DNA of 64,000 nucleotides from Thalassobacillus sp043497085 (GCA_043497085.1 JBIEKI010000020.1); one strand, 5' to 3'; counted from the first letter of the stretch, positions 32,404-41,535 are shown. Made by a program: numbers and translations. Notes: a model not told the origin generated them from the letters alone.

Positions 32404-33921
32404 TTAGGAATGTTGCAGAGCGGCTGCTTTCATAGTGCCGGTTTCCTTGAAGCGGGTATGCCATTCAAATGCTTTTTCCAGCACATGCGGCGTCTGGCCG
32501 CCTTTTTCCCATGCTTCTTCATAATAAGCATATAGCTGATCACGGTACATAGGGTGCGCGCAGTTTTCGATGATCACTGGCACGCGTTCCTTCGGTGCCA
32601 GGCCACGCAGGTCCGCGTAACCTTGCTCGGTCACAATGACATCGACATCGTGTTCGGTATGATCGACATGAGAAACGAATGGTACGACGCTTGAAATGTC
32701 GCCATTTTTTGCAATTGATTTCGTGACAAAAATAGCAAGCCGTGAATTCCGCGTGAAGTCACCGGATCCGCCAATGCCATTCATCATCTTGGTGCCCAGC
32801 ACATGCGTAGAGTTGATGTTGCCATAAATATCGACTTCAAGCGGCGTATTGATCGAAATCAGACCTAACCTGCGGATGATTTCCGGGTGATTGGAGATTT
32901 CCTGTGGACGCAATAGCAGCAGATCACGATAGCGATCGATATTACCGTAAACTTCTTCGAGTTTGGATTCAGAAAGGGTAATCGAGCAGCCGGATGCGAA
33001 CTTGATTTTTCCGGCATCAAGCAAGTCGAACACTGCATCCTGTAATACCTCGGAATAGACTTCCAGGTCTGTGAATTCAGAATCGAGCAGACCATGGAAC
33101 ACGGCATTGGCAACTGAGCCGATTCCGGATTGCAATGGGGCCAGATTCTCTGGAAGCCGACCGATTTCTACTTCTTTTCGTAAAAAGTCAATCAGGTGGT
33201 TTGCCATGGTTGCTGTCTCTTCATCCGGGGGCACAATTGTAGATGGGGAGTCCGGCTGATTGGTGATGACGATCCCCTTAATTTTCTCTATATCAACCTG
33301 GATGCCGATGGTGCCAATACGGTCGTCGACTTCCGTCAATGGAATCGGCTGGCGTTTGCCTTGCGCTCCTAATTCATAAATGTCATGCAAGCCCTCAAAT
33401 GCATCGGACTGAGCCAGGTTCAATTCAACAATGACATTTTCTGCTTTCTCCGCAAAAATGGAAGAGTTACCGACAGAAGTGGATGGGATGATCATCCCTT
33501 CTTCTGTAATTGATACCGCTTCCACAATAGCGTAATCAATTGGATTTAATACATCCTGACGAATCGCTTCTGCGGTGTGGGACAAATGCTGGTCGACAAA
33601 CAGCATGTCTCCCTGATTGATTTCGTTTCGCATTGTTTTGTCAGCCTGGAACGGCAGGCGTTTGTGTACAATCCCAGCCTCCGCCATCAGGCGGTCAATA
33701 TCGGATCCGAGGGAAGCCCCGGTATATACGTTCACTTTTAAATGTTCTTCTTTCGCTTTTTCAACCAATGCAGATGGAACCGCCTTGGCATCACCGGCAC
33801 GGGTGAAACCACTCAAGCCAAGTGTCATCCCGTTCTCAATCCAGGAAGCGGCTGTTTCCTCAGAAACGATGCGATCTTCCAGTCGTTTATCTCGTAATCG
33901 TAGTTCATAAGTTTGTGTCAT
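32404..33921 (-). CDS. Acetyl-CoA hydrolase/succinate (acetate) CoA-transferase
   Basis: A 505-aa class I CoA-transferase of the acetyl-CoA hydrolase/transferase family, exchanging CoA between succinyl-CoA or similar and acetate. Motifs are TLGLSGFTRAGDAKAVP at the N-terminus, the catalytic glutamate in LEVYSEVLQDAVF, the glycine-rich GTKMMNGIGGSGDFTRNSRL (cited in part) and VTEQGYADLRGLAPKERV. Substrate pairing (succinate, acetate, propionate) cannot be told. The LytTR regulator gene just upstream in the same direction is the likely controller. Confidence 0.92.
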   Translation of the reverse strand: MTQTYELRLRDKRLEDRIVSEETAASWIENGMTLGLSGFTRAGDAKAVPSALVEKAKEEHLKVNVYTGASLGSDIDRLMAEAGIVHKRLPFQADKTMRNEINQGDMLFVDQHLSHTAEAIRQDVLNPIDYAIVEAVSITEEGMIIPSTSVGNSSIFAEKAENVIVELNLAQSDAFEGLHDIYELGAQGKRQPIPLTEVDDRIGTIGIQVDIEKIKGIVITNQPDSPSTIVPPDEETATMANHLIDFLRKEVEIGRLPENLAPLQSGIGSVANAVFHGLLDSEFTDLEVYSEVLQDAVFDLLDAGKIKFASGCSITLSESKLEEVYGNIDRYRDLLLLRPQEISNHPEIIRRLGLISINTPLEVDIYGNINSTHVLGTKMMNGIGGSGDFTRNSRLAIFVTKSIAKNGDISSVVPFVSHVDHTEHDVDVIVTEQGYADLRGLAPKERVPVIIENCAHPMYRDQLYAYYEEAWEKGGQTPHVLEKAFEWHTRFKETGTMKAAALQHS

Positions 33922-34048
33922 ACCAAAACCTCCATGATGTAATTTTCTTATAATTCTAACGTCTTATCGCGCTTGTCTCTTGGGTTTTGGTATGAAAGGG
34001 CTTAAATTTGTACTGAAATAGAAAATTCATGACATAACTAAGAAAAAA

Positions 34049-34699
34049 TCAGAACGAAAGTATCCGCCGGAATTGGCTAGCATAGGTCTGGCTCACCGGA
34101 ACTTTGGTGCCATCTTTCATAATCAATAGAAAAGTGGAATGAGAATCCGGCTGAATTTCAGCAATATAATTAACATTAATGATATAAGAACGGTGGCAGC
34201 GAAGGAAAATCTCCTCAGGCAAATGGAATTCCACTTCGCTCAATGTAAATTTATGAGTACCTGTGCCGCGTTCCGATTGAACCCACGTTTTCCGGTTGTG
34301 GGCTTCTAAAAACATGATTTCCTCATATGGAACCGGCATCCAGCGATCCTCCATATGAAGAGTCAGGAACTTGGACAGAAACTTCAATTGCTTCGAAGGT
34401 AAGATGGCGGTGACACAGCCCTTTGGATTACCCGAATCGATAATCGGGACCGAGGTACCGAAGTAGGGCGTTCCAAAAACCTTGCCGTTGATGTGGTCGG
34501 ATGTCTTTTTCCGGACGCTCAGCGCTTTGAATGTGACGGTATTTTCATTGATTTTATCTCCGGGCTTGATTTTCAGGTCAATGTGTTTGCTTGGTTTATA
34601 ATAGATGAATTGCTGTGAGTCAGAAACAGCAATTGAGGCTTCTTTTGGAAATAATTCCTTGAATGATTCTACCATGGAAGAAACGGAAAAGTAGTCCAT
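34049..34699 (-). CDS. LytTR-domain transcription regulator
   Basis: A 216-aa protein with an N-terminal PAS-like sensory part (about residues 1-110; FIYYKPSKHIDLKIKPGD, GTPYFGTSVPIID) and a C-terminal LytTR DNA-binding domain (about residues 120-216; MPVPYEEIMFLEAHNRKTWV, LPEEIFLRCHRSYIINVNYI, VPVSQTYASQFRRIL). There is no receiver domain, so it probably senses a ligand directly. AAAGGAGTG sits 8-9 nt before the ATG at 34699; an upstream start at 34732 is less likely. Same direction and next to the CoA-transferase gene. Confidence 0.87.
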   Translation of the reverse strand: MDYFSVSSMVESFKELFPKEASIAVSDSQQFIYYKPSKHIDLKIKPGDKINENTVTFKALSVRKKTSDHINGKVFGTPYFGTSVPIIDSGNPKGCVTAILPSKQLKFLSKFLTLHMEDRWMPVPYEEIMFLEAHNRKTWVQSERGTGTHKFTLSEVEFHLPEEIFLRCHRSYIINVNYIAEIQPDSHSTFLLIMKDGTKVPVSQTYASQFRRILSF

Positions 34700-34929
34700 C
34701 TGGTAACACTCCTTTAATTCGTTCTTTTTCAATTATAAAGACGATTCCACAAAATAGAAAACGTTAACAATTTGAAAATAGTGAAAATGAAGGGGAAAGA
34801 GGGCTACAGAACTGATGCAGATACTTTGATTTGAAGCATTTTTTTCGGTATTCTTAAAGTGTGAAACACTTTACATAACCCTCTATAAACCTCGCAATCT
34901 ATATTCACTAAAGGAGAATCTTACCCTAT

Positions 34930-36423
34930 ATGTTTTTTGACGCATTCGGTACTGATGCATTTTTACTTCTTACAGCATTACTCTTATTCAGTGGTGTACT
35001 CGTAGCTAAATTTTCCAGCCGCTGGGGTATTCCTTCATTGATCTTATTTATTATGGTCGGGATGCTTTTTGGAAGTGACGGCTTAGGAATCATCTATTTT
35101 GACGATGCCAGCACGGCGCAGATCATCGGTGTATTTGCCCTGGTCATCATTTTGTTTGAAGGTGGTCTGCACACGAAGTGGGCGACTGTCCGCTCTGTCG
35201 CAGTGCCATCACTATCCCTGGCAACCCTTGGTGTGCTGCTTACATCGCTCATCATCGGATTTTCTGCCTACCTGATTTTCAATTTGACTATCCTTGAGGG
35301 CATGCTGCTTGGTGCAATTGTCGGTTCGACTGATGCCGCTGCCGTCTTTGCTGCCTTGAAGGAAAGGAATATCAAAGCAAAAATGGGAGCGACGCTCGAA
35401 GCAGAATCAGGAACCAACGATCCCATGGCTGTATTTCTTACTTTATCTCTGATTGAAATGCTAACCGTTCAAGACCTCTCGGTTTGGATGATGGTTCCGA
35501 AGTTCTTTATCCAAATGGGGACGGGGCTGCTGTTTGGAATTATTCTAGGAAAACTGGCTTCATTTTCCATTAACTGGATCAAGCTTGATTCGAGCGCCCT
35601 TTATCCGATTTTTTCCGTCGCATTTGCTCTCGTTACCTACAGTGTGACGGCATTCCTTGGGGGGAGCGGCTTCCTGGCGGTGTATGTCGCCGCGCTTGTA
35701 GTTGGCAATAGCGAACTCACTTACCGTTATTCCATTTTTCAATTCAATGAAGGATTCGCCTGGATGGCCCAGATTCTCATGTTCATTATTTTGGGGCTGC
35801 TTGTTTTCCCAGGACAGGTATTTACTTCAGCAATCATGCTTAACGGTTTATTGTTATCTGCCTTACTGATTCTGGTCGCCCGGCCTATTGCTGTGTTTTT
35901 GTCGCTTATAAAAATGGGTTATACCGTAAAAGAAAAATTATTTATTTCCTGGGCAGGACTTCGCGGGGCAGTTCCTATCGTGCTCGCCACATTTCCGATC
36001 GTTAACGGTGTTGAAAACAGTCAGGTGATGTTCAATATCGTGTTCTTCATCGTATTGACTTCTGCGCTGGTGCAGGGTTCGACCATTTCCCTCGTAGCGA
36101 AGAAGCTGCACCTGGTCGGTCCGAAAAAAGATGTGCCGCACCATTCCATCGAGCTGATTTCCATGGGGAAAGCTTCTGCAGAAATGATCCAGTACCAGGT
36201 GAGTCCCCAATCAGCGGTAGTTGGGCAAAAGCTTCGTGACGTCGAGTTTCCAAACCGGGCAAATATTAGTGCAATCATCCGTGACAACCAGGTAATTACC
36301 CCCTATGGGGAAACAGAAATCAAAGCCGGGGATTTCCTTTACATTCTTGTTGAGGCCAAGTATAAAGAACAACTGAAAAGCGTTTTAGAACAGCAGCGTC
36401 CAGAGCGGAAAGCTTCAGAATAG
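34930..36423 (+). CDS. Cation/proton antiporter, CPA1 NhaP2-type with RCK_C domain
   Basis: A 497-aa membrane protein with about 12 helices (residues 1-390) and a cytoplasmic TrkA-C/RCK_C domain (about residues 405-490; QVSPQSAVVGQKLRDVEFPN and GDFLYILVEAKY). The transport motif GSTDAAAVFAAL and LEAESGTNDPMAVFL carry the conserved acidic residues. NhaP2-like members exchange K+ or Na+ for protons, and the RCK_C domain suggests nucleotide control. It stands alone and ends in a short repeat array plus terminator. Confidence 0.9.
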   Translation: MFFDAFGTDAFLLLTALLLFSGVLVAKFSSRWGIPSLILFIMVGMLFGSDGLGIIYFDDASTAQIIGVFALVIILFEGGLHTKWATVRSVAVPSLSLATLGVLLTSLIIGFSAYLIFNLTILEGMLLGAIVGSTDAAAVFAALKERNIKAKMGATLEAESGTNDPMAVFLTLSLIEMLTVQDLSVWMMVPKFFIQMGTGLLFGIILGKLASFSINWIKLDSSALYPIFSVAFALVTYSVTAFLGGSGFLAVYVAALVVGNSELTYRYSIFQFNEGFAWMAQILMFIILGLLVFPGQVFTSAIMLNGLLLSALLILVARPIAVFLSLIKMGYTVKEKLFISWAGLRGAVPIVLATFPIVNGVENSQVMFNIVFFIVLTSALVQGSTISLVAKKLHLVGPKKDVPHHSIELISMGKASAEMIQYQVSPQSAVVGQKLRDVEFPNRANISAIIRDNQVITPYGETEIKAGDFLYILVEAKYKEQLKSVLEQQRPERKASE

Positions 36424-36489
36424 ATAGGTGGCTGAAAAGTATAATATAGGGGCTTTTACTGGGACTTTGCGGAGTCAGTAATGGCAGAT

Positions 36490-36517
36490 TACTAGACAAA
36501 AACCCTTATTTACTAGA
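36490..36517 (-). repeat. 21-bp-period array, locus 4 (2 units, minus orientation)
   Basis: TACTAGACA cores at 36490 and 36511, exactly 21 bp apart, between the antiporter stop codon and its terminator. The smallest array in the window. Confidence 0.8.
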
Positions 36518-36555
36518 CCACCATGAGTTCTAACTAATCCTCTGACTATATGAAG

Positions 36556-36582
36556 CACCCATTTTTCTTATGGGTGTTTTTT
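36556..36582 (+). terminator. Terminator of the antiporter gene
   Basis: CACCCAT/ATGGGTG stem with T7. Confidence 0.83.
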
Positions 36583-36685
36583 ATTGTCGTGCACTGTGAA
36601 AATTGGTCAGGCAAGTTTCAAATCACATGTCTGCTGCTCTTTAGGGTACCATAATAGGAAAATGCGTTTCGTCGAAGGGTGATAG

Positions 36686-37531
36686 ATGATGAAGTTCGGC
36701 AGCCATGTTTCCATCCGGGAAGGTTATTTGGGAGCGGCAAAGCAGGCAGCGGCAATGAGTGCGGCTGCTTTTCAGTATTTCCCGAAAAACCCACGCAGTC
36801 TTTCCGTCAAAGCATTCAACCAGGAAGATGCCAGAGTCTGCAGAGAATTTTGTATAGAAAAAGGAATTGTCTCTGTATCCCACACCCCTTATCCAACCAG
36901 CCTGACTCCTGCAAATGATGAAAAGCGCAAGCAGGTGGTGGAGTCCTTGCTGAATGATCTCGAAATCACAGATGCCTGCGGGTCGGTCGGGGTTGTTGTC
37001 CATTTCGGAAAGCGTAGCGATGATGGCGACCCGCTCGTCAGTTACCAGTTAATGATTGCTGTCCTCAATGACGTTCTTTCCCAATGGGACGGAGGATGTA
37101 AAATATTGCTCGAAAATAACGCCGGAAAGCCGGGTTCCATGGGGACAACCTTGGAGGAGCTCGTCCAGGTCCGGACTCTTTGTGACCAGCCAGAAAAAAT
37201 CGGGTTCTGCCTCGATACCTGTCATGCGTTTGCCAGCGGACTTTGGAACGGCGACAACTGGAATGAAGTATTAAATAAAGGACTGGAGCTTGATTATTTC
37301 AACTATCTGGAAGTCATTCATTTCAATAATTCCAAATATGATACCGGCTCAGGAAAAGACCGTCATGCTAATATTTTAGGAGAAGATGGTTACATAACAG
37401 CGGAACAGTTCGACCAACTGATTACAACACCCCTGGTGGCTGACATTCCGTTCATTTTAGAAACACCGAAAGAGACTCCGACACATGAAGCGGAACTCAA
37501 ACAACTGCAGAGGAAGTGGGGAACAGAATAA
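36686..37531 (+). CDS. Endonuclease IV-like AP endonuclease
   Basis: A 281-aa TIM-barrel protein of the Nfo family, which cuts DNA 5' to abasic sites. Metal-ligand motifs are in order: FGSHVSI, VSHTPYP, VVHFGKR, ILLENNAGKPG, FCLDTCHAFASG, VIHFNNSK, GKDRHANIL and FILETPKE. All zinc-binding positions appear present. It is slightly shorter than Bacillus YqfS/Nfo and may be a paralog. Stands alone between terminators. Confidence 0.88.
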   Translation: MMKFGSHVSIREGYLGAAKQAAAMSAAAFQYFPKNPRSLSVKAFNQEDARVCREFCIEKGIVSVSHTPYPTSLTPANDEKRKQVVESLLNDLEITDACGSVGVVVHFGKRSDDGDPLVSYQLMIAVLNDVLSQWDGGCKILLENNAGKPGSMGTTLEELVQVRTLCDQPEKIGFCLDTCHAFASGLWNGDNWNEVLNKGLELDYFNYLEVIHFNNSKYDTGSGKDRHANILGEDGYITAEQFDQLITTPLVADIPFILETPKETPTHEAELKQLQRKWGTE

Positions 37532-37541
37532 TAAATGGAAG

Positions 37542-37567
37542 CGCATGGCTTAAGTCATGCGTTTTTT
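37542..37567 (+). terminator. Terminator after the endonuclease gene
   Basis: CGCATG/CATGCG stem, 8-nt loop, T6. Confidence 0.8.
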
Positions 37568-37697
37568 GTGAGAAAAAATGAGCTTATATGCGCTACTTCC
37601 CCCTTATGAGAGACATTTCTAGAGAAGGATCGTCCCGCCCTTTATACCCTCATTATCCCCTCTAAATAGGGGATGGTAATTTTTTTCGAAAAAACAG

Positions 37698-37754
37698 TTG
37701 CAAAACGACACTAGTGTCGATATAATAAAATTAACTTAACCGACACTGATGTCG
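37698..37754 (+). promoter_or_regulatory. Promoter with paired TetR operators ahead of the MFS/TetR operon
   Basis: TTGCAA (37698-37703), 17-bp spacer and a perfect TATAAT (37721-37726). A perfect 14-bp palindrome CGACACTAGTGTCG (37706-37719) fills the spacer; a second copy with one base pair off symmetry, CGACACTGATGTCG (37741-37754), lies just past the expected start site. Such placement would block polymerase directly. Confidence 0.88.
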
Positions 37755-37772
37755 TTTTAAAGAGGGGCTGGG

Positions 37773-39050
37773 ATGAGAGTGAAAAATGGATTGCTGAAAA
37801 ACAGAGGGTATCTTACGTTGATGGCAGCACAGGCGATTTCGAGTATTGGTGACTGGCTTAGTATCGTTGCGGTAATTACGATGGTAGGGTTGAAATGGAA
37901 TGCCTCCCCGATGCAGGTATCCCTGATCATACTGTGTCTGGCCATACCGATGGCGCTGCTTGGACCTTTAGCAGGGACGGTGGCCGACAGGTTAAGCAGG
38001 AAAACATTGATGATTGCATCCGACCTGGTACGTGCCGGTCTGATTCTTGTGCTTGCGGCAGCTGACACCATCTGGATCGTCTATGCAAGCTTGTTTACGA
38101 TTGGTGTGTTTTCGGCTGTGTTCATCCCAGCTAAGAACGGTAAGTTGAAAGAGCTGGTCGAACAGGAAGATATGAAAAGTGCGATGTCGATCACATCGAT
38201 GATTGATTCTATGACGAAGGTGATTGGGCCGTTGTTAAGCGGTGTGTTAGTCACCGCCTTCGGGGCAAAGATCGTATTTTTCATCGACTCCGGAACCTTC
38301 CTTGTTTCAGCCGCACTGATTATGATGCTGCCAAAAGCAGTTGTTGTAGTTATAGAGGAAGATGATGATGACAAGATGAAACCTTCTTTCAAAGAAGAAT
38401 TTAAAGTGGGGATTACTTTCATCAAGTCGAACACGTATATGCTGGTGGGGATGTTTTTCTTAGGTTTCAGCCTGTTAATTCTCCAATTATCTGATTCCCA
38501 AATCATTGTGCTGCTCCGTGAGCTGACCACTGCTTCCCCTGATCTGTTTGGCTATATTGTCACGGCGTCTGGGCTCGGTATGTTTTTTGCCGGGATGCTG
38601 CTGGCGAAAAATACTGATTATCAAGCCTTCCCTTTGATGATGGCCGGTGTTTGCGGGATTGGAATAAGCTTTGGTATGATGGCTGTATTCACTTACCTGG
38701 ATACAGGATTTTCGGTCGTATGGGCTCCGGTATTGGGGTTGATGGCAGGTTTCGCAGCAAGCCTGGTGTTCGTGCCATTCCAGGCGACTGTCCAGGTCGA
38801 CACTCCGGTTCACATGACGGGCAGAGTGTTTGGCGTCATCAATAGTGTCACAACCACGTCCACCATCATCGGTCCGTTACTTGGCGGGTGGCTGTCCACA
38901 GTCATCGGAGTCATCCCGACATTTATCATCACCGCTTCACTATTAGTCGCGGTTTCATTTGTCGGACTGATCTTTAAAGGGAACATAGAACGGGGGAATT
39001 TAAATGTCGCCGAAAGTGAGCAAGGAACACCTAGAGCAACGACGAGCTAA
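37773..39050 (+). CDS. MFS efflux transporter, YfiS-like
   Basis: A 425-aa transporter with 12 predicted helices, of the MFS_3/enterobactin-exporter-like group. Visible motifs are SSIGDWLSIVAVITMV in helix 1 and the loop 2-3 signature GTVADRLSRKTLMI (motif A). An acidic loop EEDDDDKMKPS follows helix 6. Its 3' end overlaps the tetR gene by 47 bp. The pair resembles Bacillus yfiS-yfiR. The exported compound is unknown. Confidence 0.9.
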   Translation: MRVKNGLLKNRGYLTLMAAQAISSIGDWLSIVAVITMVGLKWNASPMQVSLIILCLAIPMALLGPLAGTVADRLSRKTLMIASDLVRAGLILVLAAADTIWIVYASLFTIGVFSAVFIPAKNGKLKELVEQEDMKSAMSITSMIDSMTKVIGPLLSGVLVTAFGAKIVFFIDSGTFLVSAALIMMLPKAVVVVIEEDDDDKMKPSFKEEFKVGITFIKSNTYMLVGMFFLGFSLLILQLSDSQIIVLLRELTTASPDLFGYIVTASGLGMFFAGMLLAKNTDYQAFPLMMAGVCGIGISFGMMAVFTYLDTGFSVVWAPVLGLMAGFAASLVFVPFQATVQVDTPVHMTGRVFGVINSVTTTSTIIGPLLGGWLSTVIGVIPTFIITASLLVAVSFVGLIFKGNIERGNLNVAESEQGTPRATTS

Positions 39051-39621
39051 TATTCTTGAAGCTGCAAAAAGAGTTTTCATCAAACATGGCTACGAACGGA
39101 CGACGATGAAGCATGTCATGGAAGAAGCGGAAGTCAGCAGGGGAGGGTTGTATCAGTATTTCTCCAATAAAGAAGATTTGTATGAGACGATTTTAAAAGA
39201 AAGATTATCTCAAATTACAGACGAAACGGAGGATTTGCTTACAGGTGAAATATCCTCTTACTGGGATTTGCTGCTGCTGCGGGTATTTGGAGAGGATCGG
39301 GAACCAGATGACAAGATGGATCCGATGGCCCCAAGCAACCTGGAATTTTTCATTACCGGTAGAAATGATGAGCGTCGCCGTAAGTATGGCCAGGAGCGCT
39401 ATCAAAATGGGCTGAAAGTCTATGCGGATGTCATCAAAGCAGGACAGGAAAGCGGAGAATTCAGCGACAAATATGACAGTGAAATCCTGGCCCGGGCAAT
39501 CATCACCTATATTGACGGGTTGGCGCTTGATCACGCTATCCTTCCCGAAAAGGACGTCCGACTGAAGGAACAGTCCGCCATGCTGCTTGAGTTTTTAAAA
39601 ATGGCTTTGGCCATAGAATAG
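39004..39621 (+). CDS. TetR-family repressor, YfiR-like
   Basis: A 205-aa regulator. The helix-turn-helix covers residues about 12-58 (ILEAAKRVFIKHGYERTTM, AEVSRGGLYQYFSNKEDLYE). The MSPKVSKEH start, length and position next to an MFS gene match Bacillus YfiR as I recall it. It starts 47 bp before the end of the MFS gene, so it is translated from the same mRNA, and probably binds the two CGACACT palindromes upstream of the operon. Confidence 0.9.
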   Translation: MSPKVSKEHLEQRRANILEAAKRVFIKHGYERTTMKHVMEEAEVSRGGLYQYFSNKEDLYETILKERLSQITDETEDLLTGEISSYWDLLLLRVFGEDREPDDKMDPMAPSNLEFFITGRNDERRRKYGQERYQNGLKVYADVIKAGQESGEFSDKYDSEILARAIITYIDGLALDHAILPEKDVRLKEQSAMLLEFLKMALAIE

Positions 39622-39650
39622 TTTTTTAAAAAGAAACTTCATACGAATGA

Positions 39651-39680
39651 AAAAAGGGAGCTCCAATTCGGAGCTTTTTT
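39651..39680 (+). terminator. Terminator of the MFS/TetR operon
   Basis: AGCTCC/GGAGCT stem flanked by A5 and T6, 5-nt loop. Confidence 0.78.
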
Positions 39681-39785
39681 ATTATGTCAATATGCACCTG
39701 ATGAGTAGGTGAGTTCATAGCTGTGACTGTAAATCTCGACTGAATTGCCGAGAAGGTCTTGGGAAAATCATGAATTTATCATATT

Positions 39786-39828
39786 AGTGATGCGTATCAC
39801 ATACACCTTGCTTAAATTCCGGTAGGAT
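39786..39828 (+). promoter_or_regulatory. FNR/CRP-type site and -10 element of the hemerythrin gene
   Basis: AGTGATGCGTATCACA (39786-39801) is a near-perfect GTGA-N6-TCAC palindrome. A TAGGAT -10 lies at 39823-39828 with no -35. With initiation near 39835 the palindrome is centred at about -41.5, the class II activator position for FNR/CRP proteins. Bacillus Fnr recognises TGTGA-N6-TCACA. Confidence 0.75.
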
Positions 39829-39861
39829 AGGCATAGAGTCATAGAAAAAGGAGTGGCCGAT

Positions 39862-40398
39862 ATGAGTCATGAATGTGCAGGTATACAAGTAGAAAGCGGA
39901 ACTGAACTTAGTGCGCCGTTACAGCATTTGAAAGATGAACATCCCATCCTGCTTGGCATGATGGATGAATTGGAAGACCTGGCCGAGCAGCTGAAGGCAG
40001 TTGGGGATGCTCACTCTAATTTATTGAGGCTTCGGGAAGAAGTAGTTTTATTCATGGAAGAGCTTCTCCCACATTCAGAAAAAGAGGAAGGATTCCTGTT
40101 TCCAATGCTCGGTAACTATATCGGAAAAGAAACAGGACCGATCGTTGTGATGGAATATGAACATGAAATGGCGAAAGAGAATTTCGATGCTTATTTAAAA
40201 GGAACATTCGACCTTGATGAAACCGTCACTATTAAAGAGGCGGAAAAGTTGTACAATCGGGTCATTGAAGGATGCAGCATTTTGATATCTCACTTCCATA
40301 AAGAAGAAAATGTCCTGTTCCCAATGGCTGAAAATATTCTAACAGATGTAGACAAAGCGGAGCTTGCGAAGCATTATAAAGTTACTTACAAACATTGA
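39862..40398 (+). CDS. Hemerythrin-domain protein
   Basis: A 178-aa four-helix-bundle protein expected to carry a di-iron site. Ligand candidates are QHLKDEHPILLGM, FMEELLPHSEKEEGFLFPML (H...E), VMEYEHEMAKENF and ISHFHKEENVLFPMAE. The domain belongs to the YtfE/ScdA/DnrN-like group involved in repair of nitrosative damage to iron-sulfur centres, though oxygen or iron sensing is also possible. AAAGGAG leaves 9 nt to ATG 39862, preferred to GTG 39853. The FNR-type site upstream fits expression at low oxygen. Confidence 0.88.
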   Translation: MSHECAGIQVESGTELSAPLQHLKDEHPILLGMMDELEDLAEQLKAVGDAHSNLLRLREEVVLFMEELLPHSEKEEGFLFPMLGNYIGKETGPIVVMEYEHEMAKENFDAYLKGTFDLDETVTIKEAEKLYNRVIEGCSILISHFHKEENVLFPMAENILTDVDKAELAKHYKVTYKH

Positions 40399-40406
40399 TA
40401 AGGTAA

Positions 40407-40443
40407 TCAGGCTGGCAGGAAAGCATCGCCAGCCTGTTTTTTT
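40407..40443 (+). terminator. Terminator of the hemerythrin gene
   Basis: CAGGCTGGC/GCCAGCCTG stem, 11-nt loop, T7. Confidence 0.88.
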
Positions 40444-40499
40444 CTGGTACATATATCAAGGAGTAACGAACGTAACTACAGGTGATTAACCAGTATCAA

Positions 40500-40532
40500 C
40501 GACAAGAAACCTCCTTTACGGTTAAGGAGGTT
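40500..40532 (-). terminator. Terminator of the sugar-nucleotide operon
   Basis: AACCTCCTT/AAGGAGGTT stem overlapping the minus-strand epimerase stop codon, with TTTCTTG after it on the minus strand. Confidence 0.75.
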
Positions 40533-41535
40533 ATGAGATCTCGTAATAATCTTTATACCAATCGATGAACTTGCCGACACCTTCTTCCACTGAAGTGTCC
40601 GGTTGATAACCGGTATCTTTGATCAGGTCATCGACATCTGCGTAAGTGGCAGGCACATCTCCCTTTTGCAGGGGCATCAGCTTCTTATTTGCTTGGATGC
40701 CAAGTTTATCCTCAATAGCTGAAATGAAATCGGTGAGCTTGACTGGTTTATTGTTGCCGATGTTGTAGATTTTATATGGTGCATGACTTATACCGGGTTG
40801 TAAGGAAGTTCCTATTAAATCTGGGGACGGGGTTGGTTTTTTATCAAGCAGACGGATGATGCCTTCGACGACATCATCAATATAGGTGAAGTCCCTTTGC
40901 ATATTACCATGATTATATACTTCGATCGGTTTTCCTTCTAAGATCGCTTTTGTGAATCGGAACAAGGCCATATCAGGACGCCCCCACGGTCCATAGACTG
41001 TGAAGAAACGAAGTCCCGTGGTAGGCAGCCCATAAAGATGGCTGTAAGTGTGGGCCATCAGTTCATTCGCTTTTTTGGTAGCTGCATATAAGCTGACAGG
41101 ATGGTCGACAGGATCTTCTACTGAAAAGGGCATTTTCCTGTTTGCACCGTAAACCGAACTGGAGGACGCATAGATCAGATGATCGATTTGGTGGTGCCTG
41201 CATGCTTCCAGTATATTGATGAAACCGACGACATTCGAGTTAATATAAGCATGGGGATTCTCCAGGCTATATCTGACGCCGGCCTGAGCGGCAAGGTCGA
41301 TGACAATCGATGGTTCATATTTTACGAAAACAGCATTAATTTTTTCTTTGTCTGCCCGGTCGATTTCTTCAAAATAGAAATGATCGTCCGCTAATAACTG
41401 TAATCGGTCTTTTTTTAGCTTCACACTGTAATAGTCATTGAGGTTATCAATGCCGATGACCTTGTGTCCCATGCTGAGCAGTCGTTTTGTTAAATGAAAA
41501 CCGATGAACCCTGCTGCTCCAGTAACTACTATCAT
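40531..41535 (-). CDS. NAD-dependent sugar-nucleotide epimerase, UDP-glucuronate 4-epimerase type
   Basis: A 334-aa extended short-chain dehydrogenase. The Rossmann motif is TGAAGFIGFHL (5-15). The catalytic pair is SSSSVYG and YAATKKANE (YxxxK). NLNDYYSVKLKKDRL after strand 2 and RFFTVYGPWGRPDMALF are typical of UDP-glucuronate/UDP-galacturonate epimerases. The dehydrogenase that makes UDP-glucuronate is encoded two genes upstream, which supports this substrate. The group resembles the Bacillus ytcB position next to coat genes. Confidence 0.9.
   Translation of the reverse strand: MIVVTGAAGFIGFHLTKRLLSMGHKVIGIDNLNDYYSVKLKKDRLQLLADDHFYFEEIDRADKEKINAVFVKYEPSIVIDLAAQAGVRYSLENPHAYINSNVVGFINILEACRHHQIDHLIYASSSSVYGANRKMPFSVEDPVDHPVSLYAATKKANELMAHTYSHLYGLPTTGLRFFTVYGPWGRPDMALFRFTKAILEGKPIEVYNHGNMQRDFTYIDDVVEGIIRLLDKKPTPSPDLIGTSLQPGISHAPYKIYNIGNNKPVKLTDFISAIEDKLGIQANKKLMPLQKGDVPATYADVDDLIKDTGYQPDTSVEEGVGKFIDWYKDYYEIS

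Noticed and set aside
33940..34010. CcpA (cre) site upstream of the CoA-transferase gene
   Set aside because: GACAAGCGCGATAAG shares only the central AAGCGC with the consensus.
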